Origin: Planctomycetota bacterium
GTDB lineage: Bacteria; Planctomycetota; UBA8742; UBA2392
DNA length: 64,000 nucleotides
Reading direction: 5' to 3'
Assembly: GCA_020638635.1 (NCBI GenBank)
Contig: JACKIE010000009.1
Location: 44,357-108,356 of the forward strand
Positions 41,054 through 48,806 of this stretch are shown here, piece by piece. Positions within the stretch are counted from its first letter, which is position 1, and every line of letters starts with the position of its first letter. A model generated the notes under the pieces. It saw only the letters and a list, made by a program, of their open reading frames with translations. It ran no database searches and had not been told where the DNA came from. The position numbers and the translations under genes are program-made.

Positions 41054-41467
41054 ATGGAAGTGTCATCGAACATCCGTGTGGACGAGTCCGAGTTCAAGTT
41101 CAGCTTCGCCCGCAGCGGCGGGCCCGGCGGCCAGAACGTGAACAAGGTCAGCAGCAAGGTGATCCTGCACTGGGACCTTGCCGCGTCGCCCGGCGTGCCC
41201 GAGCCCGTCAAGGCGCGTTTTCGCGCCAGGTTCGGCAACCGGCTGACAGAGGCCGGCGTGCTGGTGCTCGATTGCGACGAGACGCGCTCGCAGCACCACA
41301 ACCGCGAGCTGGTGGTTGCGCGCCTGAAGGGGATGCTCGAGCAGGTCGCACGCCCGCCCAAGAAGCGCATCCCCACCAAGCCCACCAAGGCCGCGCGCAA
41401 CCGCCGCCGGGCGTCACGCGAAAAGGAATCCCAGAAGAAGCAGTTGCGCCGCAAGGTCGACTACTAG
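41054..41467 (+). CDS. arfB: Ribosome rescue factor ArfB (YaeJ/ICT1-type peptidyl-tRNA hydrolase)
   Basis: 137 residues from the ATG at 41054. The catalytic GGQ motif is ARSGGPGGQNVNKVSSKV (about 20-37), and the C-terminal 40 residues form the basic tail (KKRIPTKPTKAARNRRRASR) that enters the mRNA channel of stalled ribosomes. The length fits the family and is far shorter than a release factor. It hydrolyses peptidyl-tRNA on non-stop complexes. It is followed by a tRNA gene on the same strand. Confidence 0.93.
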   Translation: MEVSSNIRVDESEFKFSFARSGGPGGQNVNKVSSKVILHWDLAASPGVPEPVKARFRARFGNRLTEAGVLVLDCDETRSQHHNRELVVARLKGMLEQVARPPKKRIPTKPTKAARNRRRASREKESQKKQLRRKVDY

Positions 41468-41506
41468 CACCTGCCCGCGCGTCTTGGCACACTTGCGCGC
41501 AGACTT

Positions 41507-41595
41507 GCCGGGATGGCGGAATTGGCAGACGCGGCGGATTCAAAATCCGCAGTCCCCTCGGGGACGTGTGGGTTCAAGTCCCACTCCCGGCACCA
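41507..41595 (+). tRNA. tRNA-Leu (anticodon CAA)
   Basis: The acceptor stem GCCGGGA (41507-41513) pairs with TCCCGGC (41585-41591); the discriminator is A and CCA is encoded (41593-41595). The anticodon stem GCGGA/TCCGC encloses the loop TTCAAAA, giving anticodon CAA. A long variable arm (GTCCCCTCGGGGAC) marks a type II tRNA, and the T arm contains GGTTCAAGTCC. All parts are intact. Confidence 0.95.
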
Positions 41596-41601
41596 GACTT
41601 C

Positions 41602-41631
41602 GCGACGCCCTTTCGGGGGCGTCGCTTCGTC
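41602..41631 (+). terminator. Terminator after tRNA-Leu
   Basis: GCGACGCCC (41602-41610) pairs with GGGCGTCGC (41617-41625), followed by TTCGTC. It lies seven bases after the tRNA CCA end. Confidence 0.7.
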
Positions 41632-41685
41632 TGGCAGGCCAGACTTCGCACGTCACAGCCCGCCTCACGGACGCCGGCGTAGCCC

Positions 41686-41859
41686 CTACCGCCCCGCCTC
41701 CGGGGTGGCTGGCTTGCGCGGGCGGATCAGGAACACGAAGGGAAACAGGGCGAACAGCAGCACCGCCACGGCCACGCCGATCGCGATGCACAGCGTGATG
41801 ATCCACGCCAGCGCGGCCCCCAGGATCCCGCCCAGGCCGCTGATGAATTCCCCGAACAT
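41686..41859 (-). CDS. Small membrane protein (57 residues)
   Basis: The ATG at 41859 has GGAGG at a good distance (41871-41875), which supports a real gene; an upstream start would lack it. The peptide MFGEFISGLGGILGAALAWI continues into a long hydrophobic helix and ends FLIRPRKPATPEAGR, a positive-inside tail. It probably spans the inner membrane once or as a hairpin. No family recognised. Confidence 0.6.
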   Translation of the reverse strand: MFGEFISGLGGILGAALAWIITLCIAIGVAVAVLLFALFPFVFLIRPRKPATPEAGR

Positions 41860-42190
41860 GGCTGAAAACCTCCTGGAGGCGACACGCGCCTCCACCATCA
41901 GAACGGGGTTTTCCAGCGCGTGAATTCCGCCATTAGCCGCAATCCCGCCCGGGGCACGACTTTCGTGCCAACTACGGTTCAGGCATCAGAGGTCGCAGAC
42001 CACCGGCCAGGATCGACACAGCATTTACATCCCGGAACTCTGACCTCTCAGGTCTTCCCTAACCCTCCACTAACCAACCACTTGCGGCCCCGCCCCGGGT
42101 ATGGAATCGTCGCGCGCCGACCCGGAATTTGATACAAACTCCGGTTCGCTTTTCAGGTGCCACAGACCAGCTCAACGCAACCGGAACGCC
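41860..42190. other. 331-bp gap before the E1 fusion gene
   Basis: A weak inverted word repeat of the TCAGAGG type (41982-42001 with 42034-42054) lies here, the same words as at 20019-20124. Apart from that and the leader of the small membrane gene I see nothing. The promoter of the E1 gene may be near TGATACAAAC (42130-42139). Confidence 0.5.
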
Positions 42191-44395
42191 ATGCCCCGAA
42201 CCAAAGAAAAGTCCAGAGCCGCAAAGCTGCCTCCCAACTACCCCGGCCACGAAAAGGCCTGGCGCCTGCTGTTCCTCGGCCGCCTGATCGACAACGAAGC
42301 ACCCAATTTCCTGCGCAAGGCCATGGGCTGGAGCTACCACGCCCCCAACGCCGGCCACGACGCCATCCAGCTCGCGCTCGGCTGCACCTTCCGCGCCGGC
42401 GTTGACCACCTGTTCCCGTATTACCGCGACCTTACGACCGCGCTCGCCGCCGGCCTTTCCGCCCGCGAAATCATCCTCAACGGCCTCAGCCGCGACGAAG
42501 ACGTCGCCGGCGGCGGCCGTCACATGAGCAACCACTTCGCCAAGATCAGCATCAACGTCCACAACGTGAGCAGCTGCGTAAGCAACCACATCCAGCACGC
42601 CGCCGGCCTCGGCCGCGCGGTGAAGTACTACAAGTCTGATGCTGTGGTCTACGCCAGCTTCGGCGAGAGCAGCGCCAGCGAGGGCTACGTCTTCGAAGCC
42701 CTCAACGGCATCAGCAAAGAGCGCCTGCCCGTCGTCACCGTCATCCAGGACAACGGCTACGGCATCAGCGTGCCCAAGCGCGACCAGACCGCCAACGAAT
42801 GGTCCGCCGACAATTTCAAAGGCCTCGACGGCGCCCGCATCTGGCACGTTGACGGCCGCGACGTGATCGCCTGCTTTGAGGCCATGCACGAGGCCGCCGA
42901 GTACGCCCGCGCGGGCAAGGGCGTGCCCATCGTGCACGCCCAGTGCGTGCGCATCGGCAGCCACAGCAACAGCGACAACCACAGCCTGTATCGCGACGAG
43001 CAGGAACTCGAGCAGGCCCGCGCCCGCGACCCGCTGCCCATCTTCCGCAAGTGGCTGCTTGAAAGCGGCGCGCTGAGCGAACAACAGCTCGCGGCCGTGG
43101 AAGCCGACGCCCACAAGGAATTCGGCGAAGCCTACGAGTACGGCGAACGCGCCCCCAAGCCCGACCCGGCCACGGCGCTGGAGTTCGTGTTCCCCCCGGC
43201 CTACGAGCCGCGGCCGGAACAGATCGAGCCCCGGCCGAAAGGCCGGGGAGGCGGCGAAGCCGCCAACGAATCAGAGGTAGCGTTCGTCCAACACTTTGAA
43301 GACACCAAAGGCCGCGGCCTGACACTGCGCCAGGGCATCAACGCCGGCCTGCGCGCCGAGTTCCGGGAAAACCCGGACACCTTCCTGTGGGGCCAGGACA
43401 TCGCGAACAAGGAAAAGGAAGGCATCTTCCTGGTCACCAAGGGCTTCCAGGCCGAGTTCGGCGAAGCGCGCGTGTTCAACGCGCCGATCGCCGAGAACTT
43501 CATCATGGGCACGGCCAACGGCTTCAGCCGCTACGCCGAGAAAATCCGCGTGGTGGTGGAAGGCGCCGAGTTCGCCGACTACTTCTGGCCCGCCATGGAC
43601 CAGTACGTCGAGTGCAGCCACGACTGGTACCGCACGCGCGGCCAGTTCACGCCCAACGTGCTGATCCGCCTGGCCTCGGGCGGCTACATCGGCGGCGGTT
43701 TGTACCACAGCCAGACCATCGAGGGCTCACTGGCGAACATCCCGGGCGTGCGCATCGTGTACCCCACGTTCGCGGACGACGCCTACGGGTTGGCCAGGAC
43801 GGCCATGAAGAGCCGCGGGCCGACGATATTCATGGAACCGAAGGCGCTCTACAACGACCCGCGCACGCGCAGCCAGATCCCGGAGGATTTCCACGTACCG
43901 TTCGGCAAGGCCCGCGTAAGGCGCGAAGGCACCGACGTAGTAGTCTTCAGCTACGGCAACGCCCTATTGATGGCCCTGAAAGCCGCCGAGGAACTAGGGA
44001 GCGCCGGCGTCCCGCCGGCAAGCCCCGAAGGCGGCTCGCCTTCGGGAACCGCGCGGGAAAGCAGTTCGACGCGGGACTCGGGACTCGGGACTCGGAACTT
44101 GTCGGTCGCCGTAGTAGACCTGCGCTCACTGGTCCCCCTCGACACGGAGACTATTCTAGAGTGGACCAAAAAGACCGGCCGAGTAGTGGTAGCCCACGAA
44201 GGCCCCGAATTCGGCGGCTTCGGAGGCGAAGTAGCCGCGCTGATAGCCAAAGAAGGCTTCGAGTACCTGGACGCCCCAGTACAAAGGGTAGGAGCCAAAT
44301 TCTCCCCAGTACCCTTCAGCACAGCTTTAGAGCCAGCCATCCTTCCCCAACCGGGGGACATCACCAAGGCAATTCAGGCCGCCGCCAGTTTTTGA
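42191..44395 (+). CDS. Fused E1 alpha/beta subunit of a 2-oxoacid dehydrogenase complex, carrying a repeat insertion
   Basis: 734 residues from the ATG at 42191. Residues 1-330 are the alpha part: RDLTTALAAGLSAREI and the thiamine-diphosphate motif (ASFGESSASEGYVFEALNGI to VTVIQDNGYGISVPKR). Residues about 380-734 are the beta part (LRQGINAGLRAEF; VFNAPIAENFIMGTANGFSR; DLRSLVPLDTETILEWTKKT; VVAHEGPEFGGFGGEVAALI). The enzyme decarboxylates a branched-chain or similar 2-oxoacid and passes the acyl group to E2. No E2 or E3 gene follows. Between EELG and SVAVVDLRSLVPLD lie about 35 extra residues (SAGVPPASPEGGSPSG and STRDSGLGTRN) encoded by hairpin and word repeats, at a surface loop before a core strand. 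Confidence 0.9.
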   Translation: MPRTKEKSRAAKLPPNYPGHEKAWRLLFLGRLIDNEAPNFLRKAMGWSYHAPNAGHDAIQLALGCTFRAGVDHLFPYYRDLTTALAAGLSAREIILNGLSRDEDVAGGGRHMSNHFAKISINVHNVSSCVSNHIQHAAGLGRAVKYYKSDAVVYASFGESSASEGYVFEALNGISKERLPVVTVIQDNGYGISVPKRDQTANEWSADNFKGLDGARIWHVDGRDVIACFEAMHEAAEYARAGKGVPIVHAQCVRIGSHSNSDNHSLYRDEQELEQARARDPLPIFRKWLLESGALSEQQLAAVEADAHKEFGEAYEYGERAPKPDPATALEFVFPPAYEPRPEQIEPRPKGRGGGEAANESEVAFVQHFEDTKGRGLTLRQGINAGLRAEFRENPDTFLWGQDIANKEKEGIFLVTKGFQAEFGEARVFNAPIAENFIMGTANGFSRYAEKIRVVVEGAEFADYFWPAMDQYVECSHDWYRTRGQFTPNVLIRLASGGYIGGGLYHSQTIEGSLANIPGVRIVYPTFADDAYGLARTAMKSRGPTIFMEPKALYNDPRTRSQIPEDFHVPFGKARVRREGTDVVVFSYGNALLMALKAAEELGSAGVPPASPEGGSPSGTARESSSTRDSGLGTRNLSVAVVDLRSLVPLDTETILEWTKKTGRVVVAHEGPEFGGFGGEVAALIAKEGFEYLDAPVQRVGAKFSPVPFSTALEPAILPQPGDITKAIQAAASF
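44001..44099. repeat. Repeat element inserted in frame in the E1 gene
   Basis: Two triloop hairpins stand in a row: GCCGGCG-TCC-CGCCGGC (44003-44019) and CCCGAAGGCG (44024-44033)-GCT-CGCCTTCGGG (44037-44046). Three direct copies of GGGACTCG follow at about 44074-44097. The segment length keeps the reading frame. Confidence 0.85.
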
Positions 44396-44456
44396 GTGTG
44401 GCATGGGTGCCCTCACCCATGCGTGGTGGCTTGGCGTGGCGGCCGGTACCACGGTG

Positions 44457-45521
44457 TTAGGGCGCTGCCTTTCGCGATGCAGCACGTTTGCGCAGAGCTT
44501 CGCGAGCTTTCTTCTCGGCTACGTTGTCGTCTTTCAATTGATCCAACCGTCGCATTACGCCGAGAAGCAAGTCGCGGACTTCTCGTGCAGCGTCGGCTGC
44601 CTCTTCGTCGGAGCCGGCGTGGATGTCGCCGCTGGTGATTTCATGCAACAGAAGTAGGTCAGCACAGCACTCACCATACGTGAACTCGTTGATACCGGAA
44701 CGGGCAAGTTGAACTGCCTTCGCAAATTGACGTTCGTCTTTGGCGAGCTTCAAAGAGTCAACTTCGCTGCTCAAACTACCCTTGATAGCGAACTCGATGA
44801 GCTTGTTCAAAATCAGATGTTTGGCGTCCTCGACGATTCGCCGATAATAGGCGAAAGCGCCGATTCCACAGCCGTTGTTCTCGCACTTGATGCCCTGGAA
44901 AAACAGTTTTCGCAAGTCGTCTGTCAGCTTGTTCAACAGTGGCTTAGGGTACACCGGGACGAATCCCGGAAACTCTCCAACTTTCGTGGCCAATACACTG
45001 ACGCGTGACCACTTGTTCTTGATTTCCTGGCCGCCATCCCAACCGGTGTCGTGGAAGCAAAGGCGGACAAAGTAGTACTTCTTTGCGACATTGCAGGCTT
45101 GGCATGTGAACTCGATCTGCACGAAATCAACTTGCGCGTTGATGTCTTGGCTGAGTTCTTCCTCTTTTCTAGGCCCATCTGTTACCACCCAGCGCGTAGG
45201 CTCCAACGCGTGACAGTTCGAGTTTGGGCAAAACTGTTTCAAAACAGGCGCGTTGAAGAACAAATTGACGTAAGGAAGGAAACTAGGACCACCAACGGTG
45301 CCCTGCACGATGACTCGTTTGGCGGTAAAGCCGTCACTGAGCCAGCGTTCGTCGCCTAGCGGGCGATTGAGTAACAACTCGGACAGCGTCGAGTTGGGTG
45401 GTGGCGCAACTTGCTTTCTGTTTTCGACCTCAGTCAACGATTTCGACTCCAAAGAGGGCTTCGATTGTTGAACGATTCTGCCGGGCAATGTCGCGAATGC
45501 CAAGAAAAACCGAGCTAACAA
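44457..45521 (-). CDS. DUF4145-like protein with zinc-ribbon cysteines
   Basis: 354 residues in the open frame; the first codon is a TTG and the true start is uncertain. Two cysteine pairs (CPNSNC and FTCQACNV) look like a zinc ribbon. The second half is helical (GIGAFAYYRRIVEDAKHLIL; ECCADLLLLHEITSGDIHAG), the pattern of DUF4145-type domains that often accompany restriction and defence genes. The C-terminus is basic (EKKAREALRKRAASRKAAP). GC is lower than in the flanking housekeeping genes. It is divergent from the PIN-like gene over about 60 bp. Function unknown. Confidence 0.55.
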   Translation of the reverse strand: MLARFFLAFATLPGRIVQQSKPSLESKSLTEVENRKQVAPPPNSTLSELLLNRPLGDERWLSDGFTAKRVIVQGTVGGPSFLPYVNLFFNAPVLKQFCPNSNCHALEPTRWVVTDGPRKEEELSQDINAQVDFVQIEFTCQACNVAKKYYFVRLCFHDTGWDGGQEIKNKWSRVSVLATKVGEFPGFVPVYPKPLLNKLTDDLRKLFFQGIKCENNGCGIGAFAYYRRIVEDAKHLILNKLIEFAIKGSLSSEVDSLKLAKDERQFAKAVQLARSGINEFTYGECCADLLLLHEITSGDIHAGSDEEAADAAREVRDLLLGVMRRLDQLKDDNVAEKKAREALRKRAASRKAAP

Positions 45522-45557
45522 TGAAGATGCCGACCGACCTGCAACCCGACTTCGATC

Positions 45558-45563
45558 TACAAT
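45558..45563 (+). promoter_or_regulatory. -10-like TACAAT before the PIN-like gene
   Basis: TACAAT overlaps an early in-frame ATG. Transcription starting about seven bases later would leave out that ATG and favour the GTG at 45583, which has AGGAG at 45572-45576. Confidence 0.4.
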
Positions 45564-45582
45564 GTCCGCTCAGGAGCATGCC

Positions 45583-46629
45583 GTGAGTAAATCTCGCAAA
45601 CCTTGGCGCGCCAACGCGGGCCAAGGCAAGGCTTGGGTCGCGCCGCCGCTTACCGTGGTTGACATCAATGTCTTGCGCAACCGGAACGTCGTACTCGAAG
45701 CAGGTAAGGCCGCTTATGAGCTGCGTGGAGCGGTACTCGTCCCGATAATCACTTTTGCTGAGCTAGTAAAGCATGAGCACAAATGGGCTGAGACGCTTTG
45801 CGGCTCTCTCGTGGAGCTCGCGTCCGTTTCCGAGGTTCTTCTATGCGGCGCTGAGCTATCGCACATCATGGCGAAGGAGCGCGTATTGGGTGCTCCGATT
45901 GTCGAGTATGCTGACAGAGCCCACACAGCGGCTCTTCGCGCAATAGTCGAGAGGGCAACTCAAGGGGTTGCTGCCGTGAGGGACTTCCTTGGGAAGTGGG
46001 ATGCCGTCAATCATATCCGCAACGATGCAGCATTCCTGCGGGACCACACAGAAAACAAGTGGTCTCTCGGACGCGCAGTTACCGCGATTGGCGACTGCCT
46101 GTCAGGCGATGACTTGAAGGCGCTTCGCAGGGGCAATGTCGAACGCCGAAGAGAGCTGATCGCCGAGAGCGCGTATCACGCGGCTTGCAAGGAGTGGCCC
46201 GATAGGGCAAGCAATCCGAGACGAAGCGCTAGTTACATGCGCAACTCGATTGAGAGCCGACTCCTCATGTATGAGGCGGCTGTGCCTCTACTCTGGCTTG
46301 CCGAGGGTGGCTTCGAAAACAGGAAGGATGTTCAGGTATCAAATGACTTTGCGGATGCTTGGTACGCCATTCTGGGCAGCCTTACCGGCCGTCTGCGAAG
46401 CAACGATTGTAGAGTTGTCCAGCTGGCAGAAGACATCTCTGCGGCATCAAAAATGGTCGGGCTATGCGAGCCCGGCGACTGGTGTACGAAGCTAGACGAG
46501 TGGATCGACCCGGATTTGATTCGGCTGATGGGTGAGAACGCAGCACGAGTGCTCAAGAAGACATACGACGTTCGTGCTCATCCAGAAAAGTACTTTAATG
46601 AAGTCCCCACATGGCTGAAGAAAAGTTGA
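45583..46629 (+). CDS. PIN-like domain protein of unknown function
   Basis: 348 residues from the GTG at 45583, chosen because AGGAG lies six bases before it and the -10 box overlaps the earlier ATG at 45562. The N-terminal part (LTVVDINVLRNRNVVLEAGK, then GAVLVPIITFAELVK) has the order of a PIN nuclease: an Asp on strand 1 and a Glu about 30 residues later; a third acidic site could be NDFADAWYAI near 255. The rest is helical and unfamiliar. Lower GC than the surroundings. With the DUF4145-like and HsdR_N-type genes it forms a small accessory cluster. Confidence 0.5.
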   Translation: MSKSRKPWRANAGQGKAWVAPPLTVVDINVLRNRNVVLEAGKAAYELRGAVLVPIITFAELVKHEHKWAETLCGSLVELASVSEVLLCGAELSHIMAKERVLGAPIVEYADRAHTAALRAIVERATQGVAAVRDFLGKWDAVNHIRNDAAFLRDHTENKWSLGRAVTAIGDCLSGDDLKALRRGNVERRRELIAESAYHAACKEWPDRASNPRRSASYMRNSIESRLLMYEAAVPLLWLAEGGFENRKDVQVSNDFADAWYAILGSLTGRLRSNDCRVVQLAEDISAASKMVGLCEPGDWCTKLDEWIDPDLIRLMGENAARVLKKTYDVRAHPEKYFNEVPTWLKKS

Positions 46630-46662
46630 TTGCATCGGTGGGCAGGAGAGACTTGCCTAAGC

Positions 46663-47496
46663 TCATTGCTCCGTCGCTTGTTGTTCAGGAGTAGCTGAAC
46701 GAACTGAGGATGGGACGCTAGCCGAAGGTGCAGGCGGCAGTTCTGTTTTCGTTCGCGTGCGCAGTGCACGGCCTTCCTTGCGGTTTACTCTTGCCACGGC
46801 TTCTTTCCACTCTGGACCGTCTACAATGTCGCGCTTGAAGATTTCTTCGGTGATGACTCGGCGGATGGTGGCTTCGTCGATGCTGGCGTCCACTACTCGC
46901 TTCAGTTCGCGCTTGATTACGCTGACCACGCTTTCGTTTTCCACCAGCAGGGCGCCGATCAGGTGACGGCTGGTGGCTTCGTGCAGGTCCTTCAGCGCTA
47001 TGTGCGCGCCTTTCAGGAAGCCTTCCTTGGTTAGGGCATACAGGCAATCCATGTCCCGCTCACTCTTGACGTTCACGGCCGTCAGGTCGATCTCGACGAT
47101 CTGTTTCTTGTCGATCGGCTTCGTGAAGCTGACGTTGTAGAGCCGCCAGAAGATGCCGTTGGTCAGTATCACCCACTCGCAGCCCTGGTTGGCCGCGTAG
47201 TCCACGGCCTGCTTGACGTGCTTGTCCTCAAGCGGGATGCCGATGGCCTTCACTTCGCACAGCAGTACGAGCTTGCCTTCGATCTTCACGGCGAGGTCGC
47301 AGTAGGTGCCTCTGATGGCGTACTCGCTGGTCAGCTCGGCGTACTTATCGTAGCCGAACACATCGGACATGATGTCCTTCACCAGAGTGACCGTGTCGGC
47401 TTCGGAAACATCCCGGTCGCGCTGTTGCGCGATGATTGGCAGGTACTGCTTCAAACCAGCAACGATGCGTTCATGGACGCGCTTGGGGATAGCCAT
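46663..47496 (-). CDS. HsdR N-terminal-type PD-(D/E)XK nuclease-like protein
   Basis: 277 residues from the ATG at 47496 (AGGAGA before it). The frame is open to 47748, but that part is made of repeat sequence. The type I restriction R-subunit N-terminal fold is recognisable: DRDVSEADTVTLVKDIMSDV, FGYDKYAELTSEYAIRGTY, CDLAVKIEGKLVLLCEVKAI (the D...ExK metal site), VKQAVDYAANQGCEWVILTN and GIFWRLYNVSF. Family members without the helicase part are common orphans; a DNA-binding or nuclease role is inferred. The C-terminal third is helical and ends in an Ala/Pro/Ser-rich tail. No HsdM or HsdS gene is near. Confidence 0.75.
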   Translation of the reverse strand: MAIPKRVHERIVAGLKQYLPIIAQQRDRDVSEADTVTLVKDIMSDVFGYDKYAELTSEYAIRGTYCDLAVKIEGKLVLLCEVKAIGIPLEDKHVKQAVDYAANQGCEWVILTNGIFWRLYNVSFTKPIDKKQIVEIDLTAVNVKSERDMDCLYALTKEGFLKGAHIALKDLHEATSRHLIGALLVENESVVSVIKRELKRVVDASIDEATIRRVITEEIFKRDIVDGPEWKEAVARVNRKEGRALRTRTKTELPPAPSASVPSSVRSATPEQQATEQ

Positions 47497-47918
47497 CTCG
47501 CTCTCCTTGTATGACTGACTTCTACCCCATGAGACGCCGGGCTGCAACAAATTGATCCGGATGCCTTCTGCCGCCCCTTGCGGGGCTTGGGATTTATGGG
47601 TTCCGTTTTCCCGGGGCTCACGCCCCGGGCTAAGTTCTGACGCCCCCTGCGGGGGCTGGGCTTTGATTTGCGGGCGGGGTAGGGAGCGCTGGCGGTTTGC
47701 GTAGCGAACGAACCTCGTCGTCGCGACGCGACGCGGGGAGGCCGGCATTGGACGCGGCCATCCTGGCCGCGTCAGTCGTCGGCAGGCCGCCGACGGCCCA
47801 TGCCGGCTGGAAGCCGGGCTCCTGACCGTAAGGGCTTTTTCGATAGAATCCGTGCGCCGGTTGATAGAGACCAGCCAAGGCGCAGTGGATTCGCCTGAAG
47901 TCAGCCTCGGAGGGACAC
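47497..47918. repeat. 422-bp repeat-rich gap upstream of the HsdR_N-type gene
   Basis: Three hairpins follow each other: GCCCC/GGGGC (about 47573-47586), CCCGGGGC/GCCCCGGG (47613-47632) and GCCCCC-TGC-GGGGGC (47642-47656). A 27-base segment (47653-47679) is repeated exactly at 48680-48706. Then a three-way junction: outer GCCGGCAT (47741-47748) with ATGCCGGC (47800-47807), enclosing GACGCGGCCA-TCC-TGGCCGCGTC (47751-47773) and GTCGGC/GCCGAC (47778-47794). The last 110 bp hold the leader of the next gene. Confidence 0.75.
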
Positions 47919-48278
47919 ATGGTTTGCACCGCGTGCCGGTACGTCATCCTGATCTCGATGCTGTTGATCCTCGGCGGCTGCCCCGGCACGCTGCAGGTTC
48001 CCAAGGAAGTCAGCCTGGCGGCGTCGGCCAAGGGCGAGCCGGTATCAACCAAGGTGGTGGTCACGGGCAGCTACTGCGAATCGGCCAAGACCGAGGTGCG
48101 CGAGAAGCACGCGAAGTGGCTGTCGGTCGCGCCCGCAAACGTGAAGCTGGGCGATGAAGTCACCATTACCGCGGATCCGGCCGCGCTTGATCCCGGCACC
48201 CACGAGGGCAGCGTGTACCTGTACCCAGACAAGGGTTCGGGCATGTGGACCATCCAGGTAAAGTTTGTAGTCAGATAA
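47919..48278 (+). CDS. Small lipoprotein with an Ig/BACON-like domain
   Basis: 119 residues, ATG at 47919 with GGAGGG before it. The lipoprotein signal ends SMLLILGGC. The mature 95 residues look like one immunoglobulin-type beta sandwich (KWLSVAPANVKLGDEVTITA, LDPGTHEGSVYLYPDKGSG, MWTIQVKFVVR), the pattern of BACON-type carbohydrate or mucin-binding modules. It would be tethered to a membrane. The next gene follows after 34 bp and may be co-transcribed. Confidence 0.7.
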   Translation: MVCTACRYVILISMLLILGGCPGTLQVPKEVSLAASAKGEPVSTKVVVTGSYCESAKTEVREKHAKWLSVAPANVKLGDEVTITADPAALDPGTHEGSVYLYPDKGSGMWTIQVKFVVR

Positions 48279-48312
48279 AGCCCGTCGTGGCGGGAAGTCA
48301 TGAGGTTCAACC

Positions 48313-48561
48313 ATGACAACGGAAGAGACCGAAGCTGAAGCGTGGGCCGGGGCGGTCGGCGAACAGCCCTTAAATCGCAGCGGCTGTCTTGCGAGCATCA
48401 TTCACATGCCGTGCCTGTTCTGGGTGATTCTGCTGGTCGTGCTTGCGTCTCTGCCGCTGCTGTGGCGATCCGGCACGCATGATGGTTCTAACGCGGACAA
48501 TGCGACCGGTAACACGGGTTCGGTGGTGTGTGGTTCCAATGCGCCACCGGGGAATGACTGA
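48313..48561 (+). CDS. Small single-pass membrane protein, unknown
   Basis: 82 residues; the ATG at 48313 has GAGG nine bases upstream. An acidic N-terminus (TTEETEAEAWAGAVGEQ) precedes one hydrophobic helix (PCLFWVILLVVLASLPLLW) and a short Asn/Gly/Ser-rich end with one Cys. It follows the small lipoprotein gene and is probably in the same transcript. No family recognised. Confidence 0.5.
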   Translation: MTTEETEAEAWAGAVGEQPLNRSGCLASIIHMPCLFWVILLVVLASLPLLWRSGTHDGSNADNATGNTGSVVCGSNAPPGND

Positions 48562-48648
48562 GTCGGTGATTCTCCGCGCCACCGATCGGCCGTGGGGCTA
48601 CGTAGTTTGAGCGTCGATACTCCCGGCCGTCATACGGCCCAGCCCTTC

Positions 48649-48759
48649 CGCCTTCGCTAGAGCTTCGGCGGACAGGTGCGGGCTGGGCTTTGATTTGCGG
48701 GCGGGGCGCCCGCATCACGGCTTGCGTGCCTGCGCGCCGTAGCTCGGAGAGCGAAGGCG
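48649..48759. repeat. 111-bp inverted-repeat element with the 27-base motif in its centre
   Basis: The left arm 48649-48676 (starts CGCCTTCGCTAGAGC) is an imperfect complement of the right arm 48728-48759 (ends GAGAGCGAAGGCG). Between them lies the 27-base segment 48680-48706 also present at 47653-47679. The right arm has a near-identical 32-base copy inside the coding tail at 56072-56103. The element ends 47 bp before the next start codon. Confidence 0.75.
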
Positions 48760-48806
48760 TGTCGCACGCACTTGTATGCTTCCGGTGGTTCTTTTGGAGC
48801 ATACCT

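Noticed and set aside
41593..41648. CCAGACTTCGC repeated at the tRNA-Leu 3' end (41593 and 41638) as attachment sites
   Set aside because: Only 11 bases, 45 bp apart, with no integrase or inserted genes; more likely part of the terminator region.
47497..47748. N-terminal extension of the HsdR_N-type frame
   Set aside because: The added peptide is encoded by hairpins and the 27-base repeat; the ATG at 47496 has a good ribosome site.
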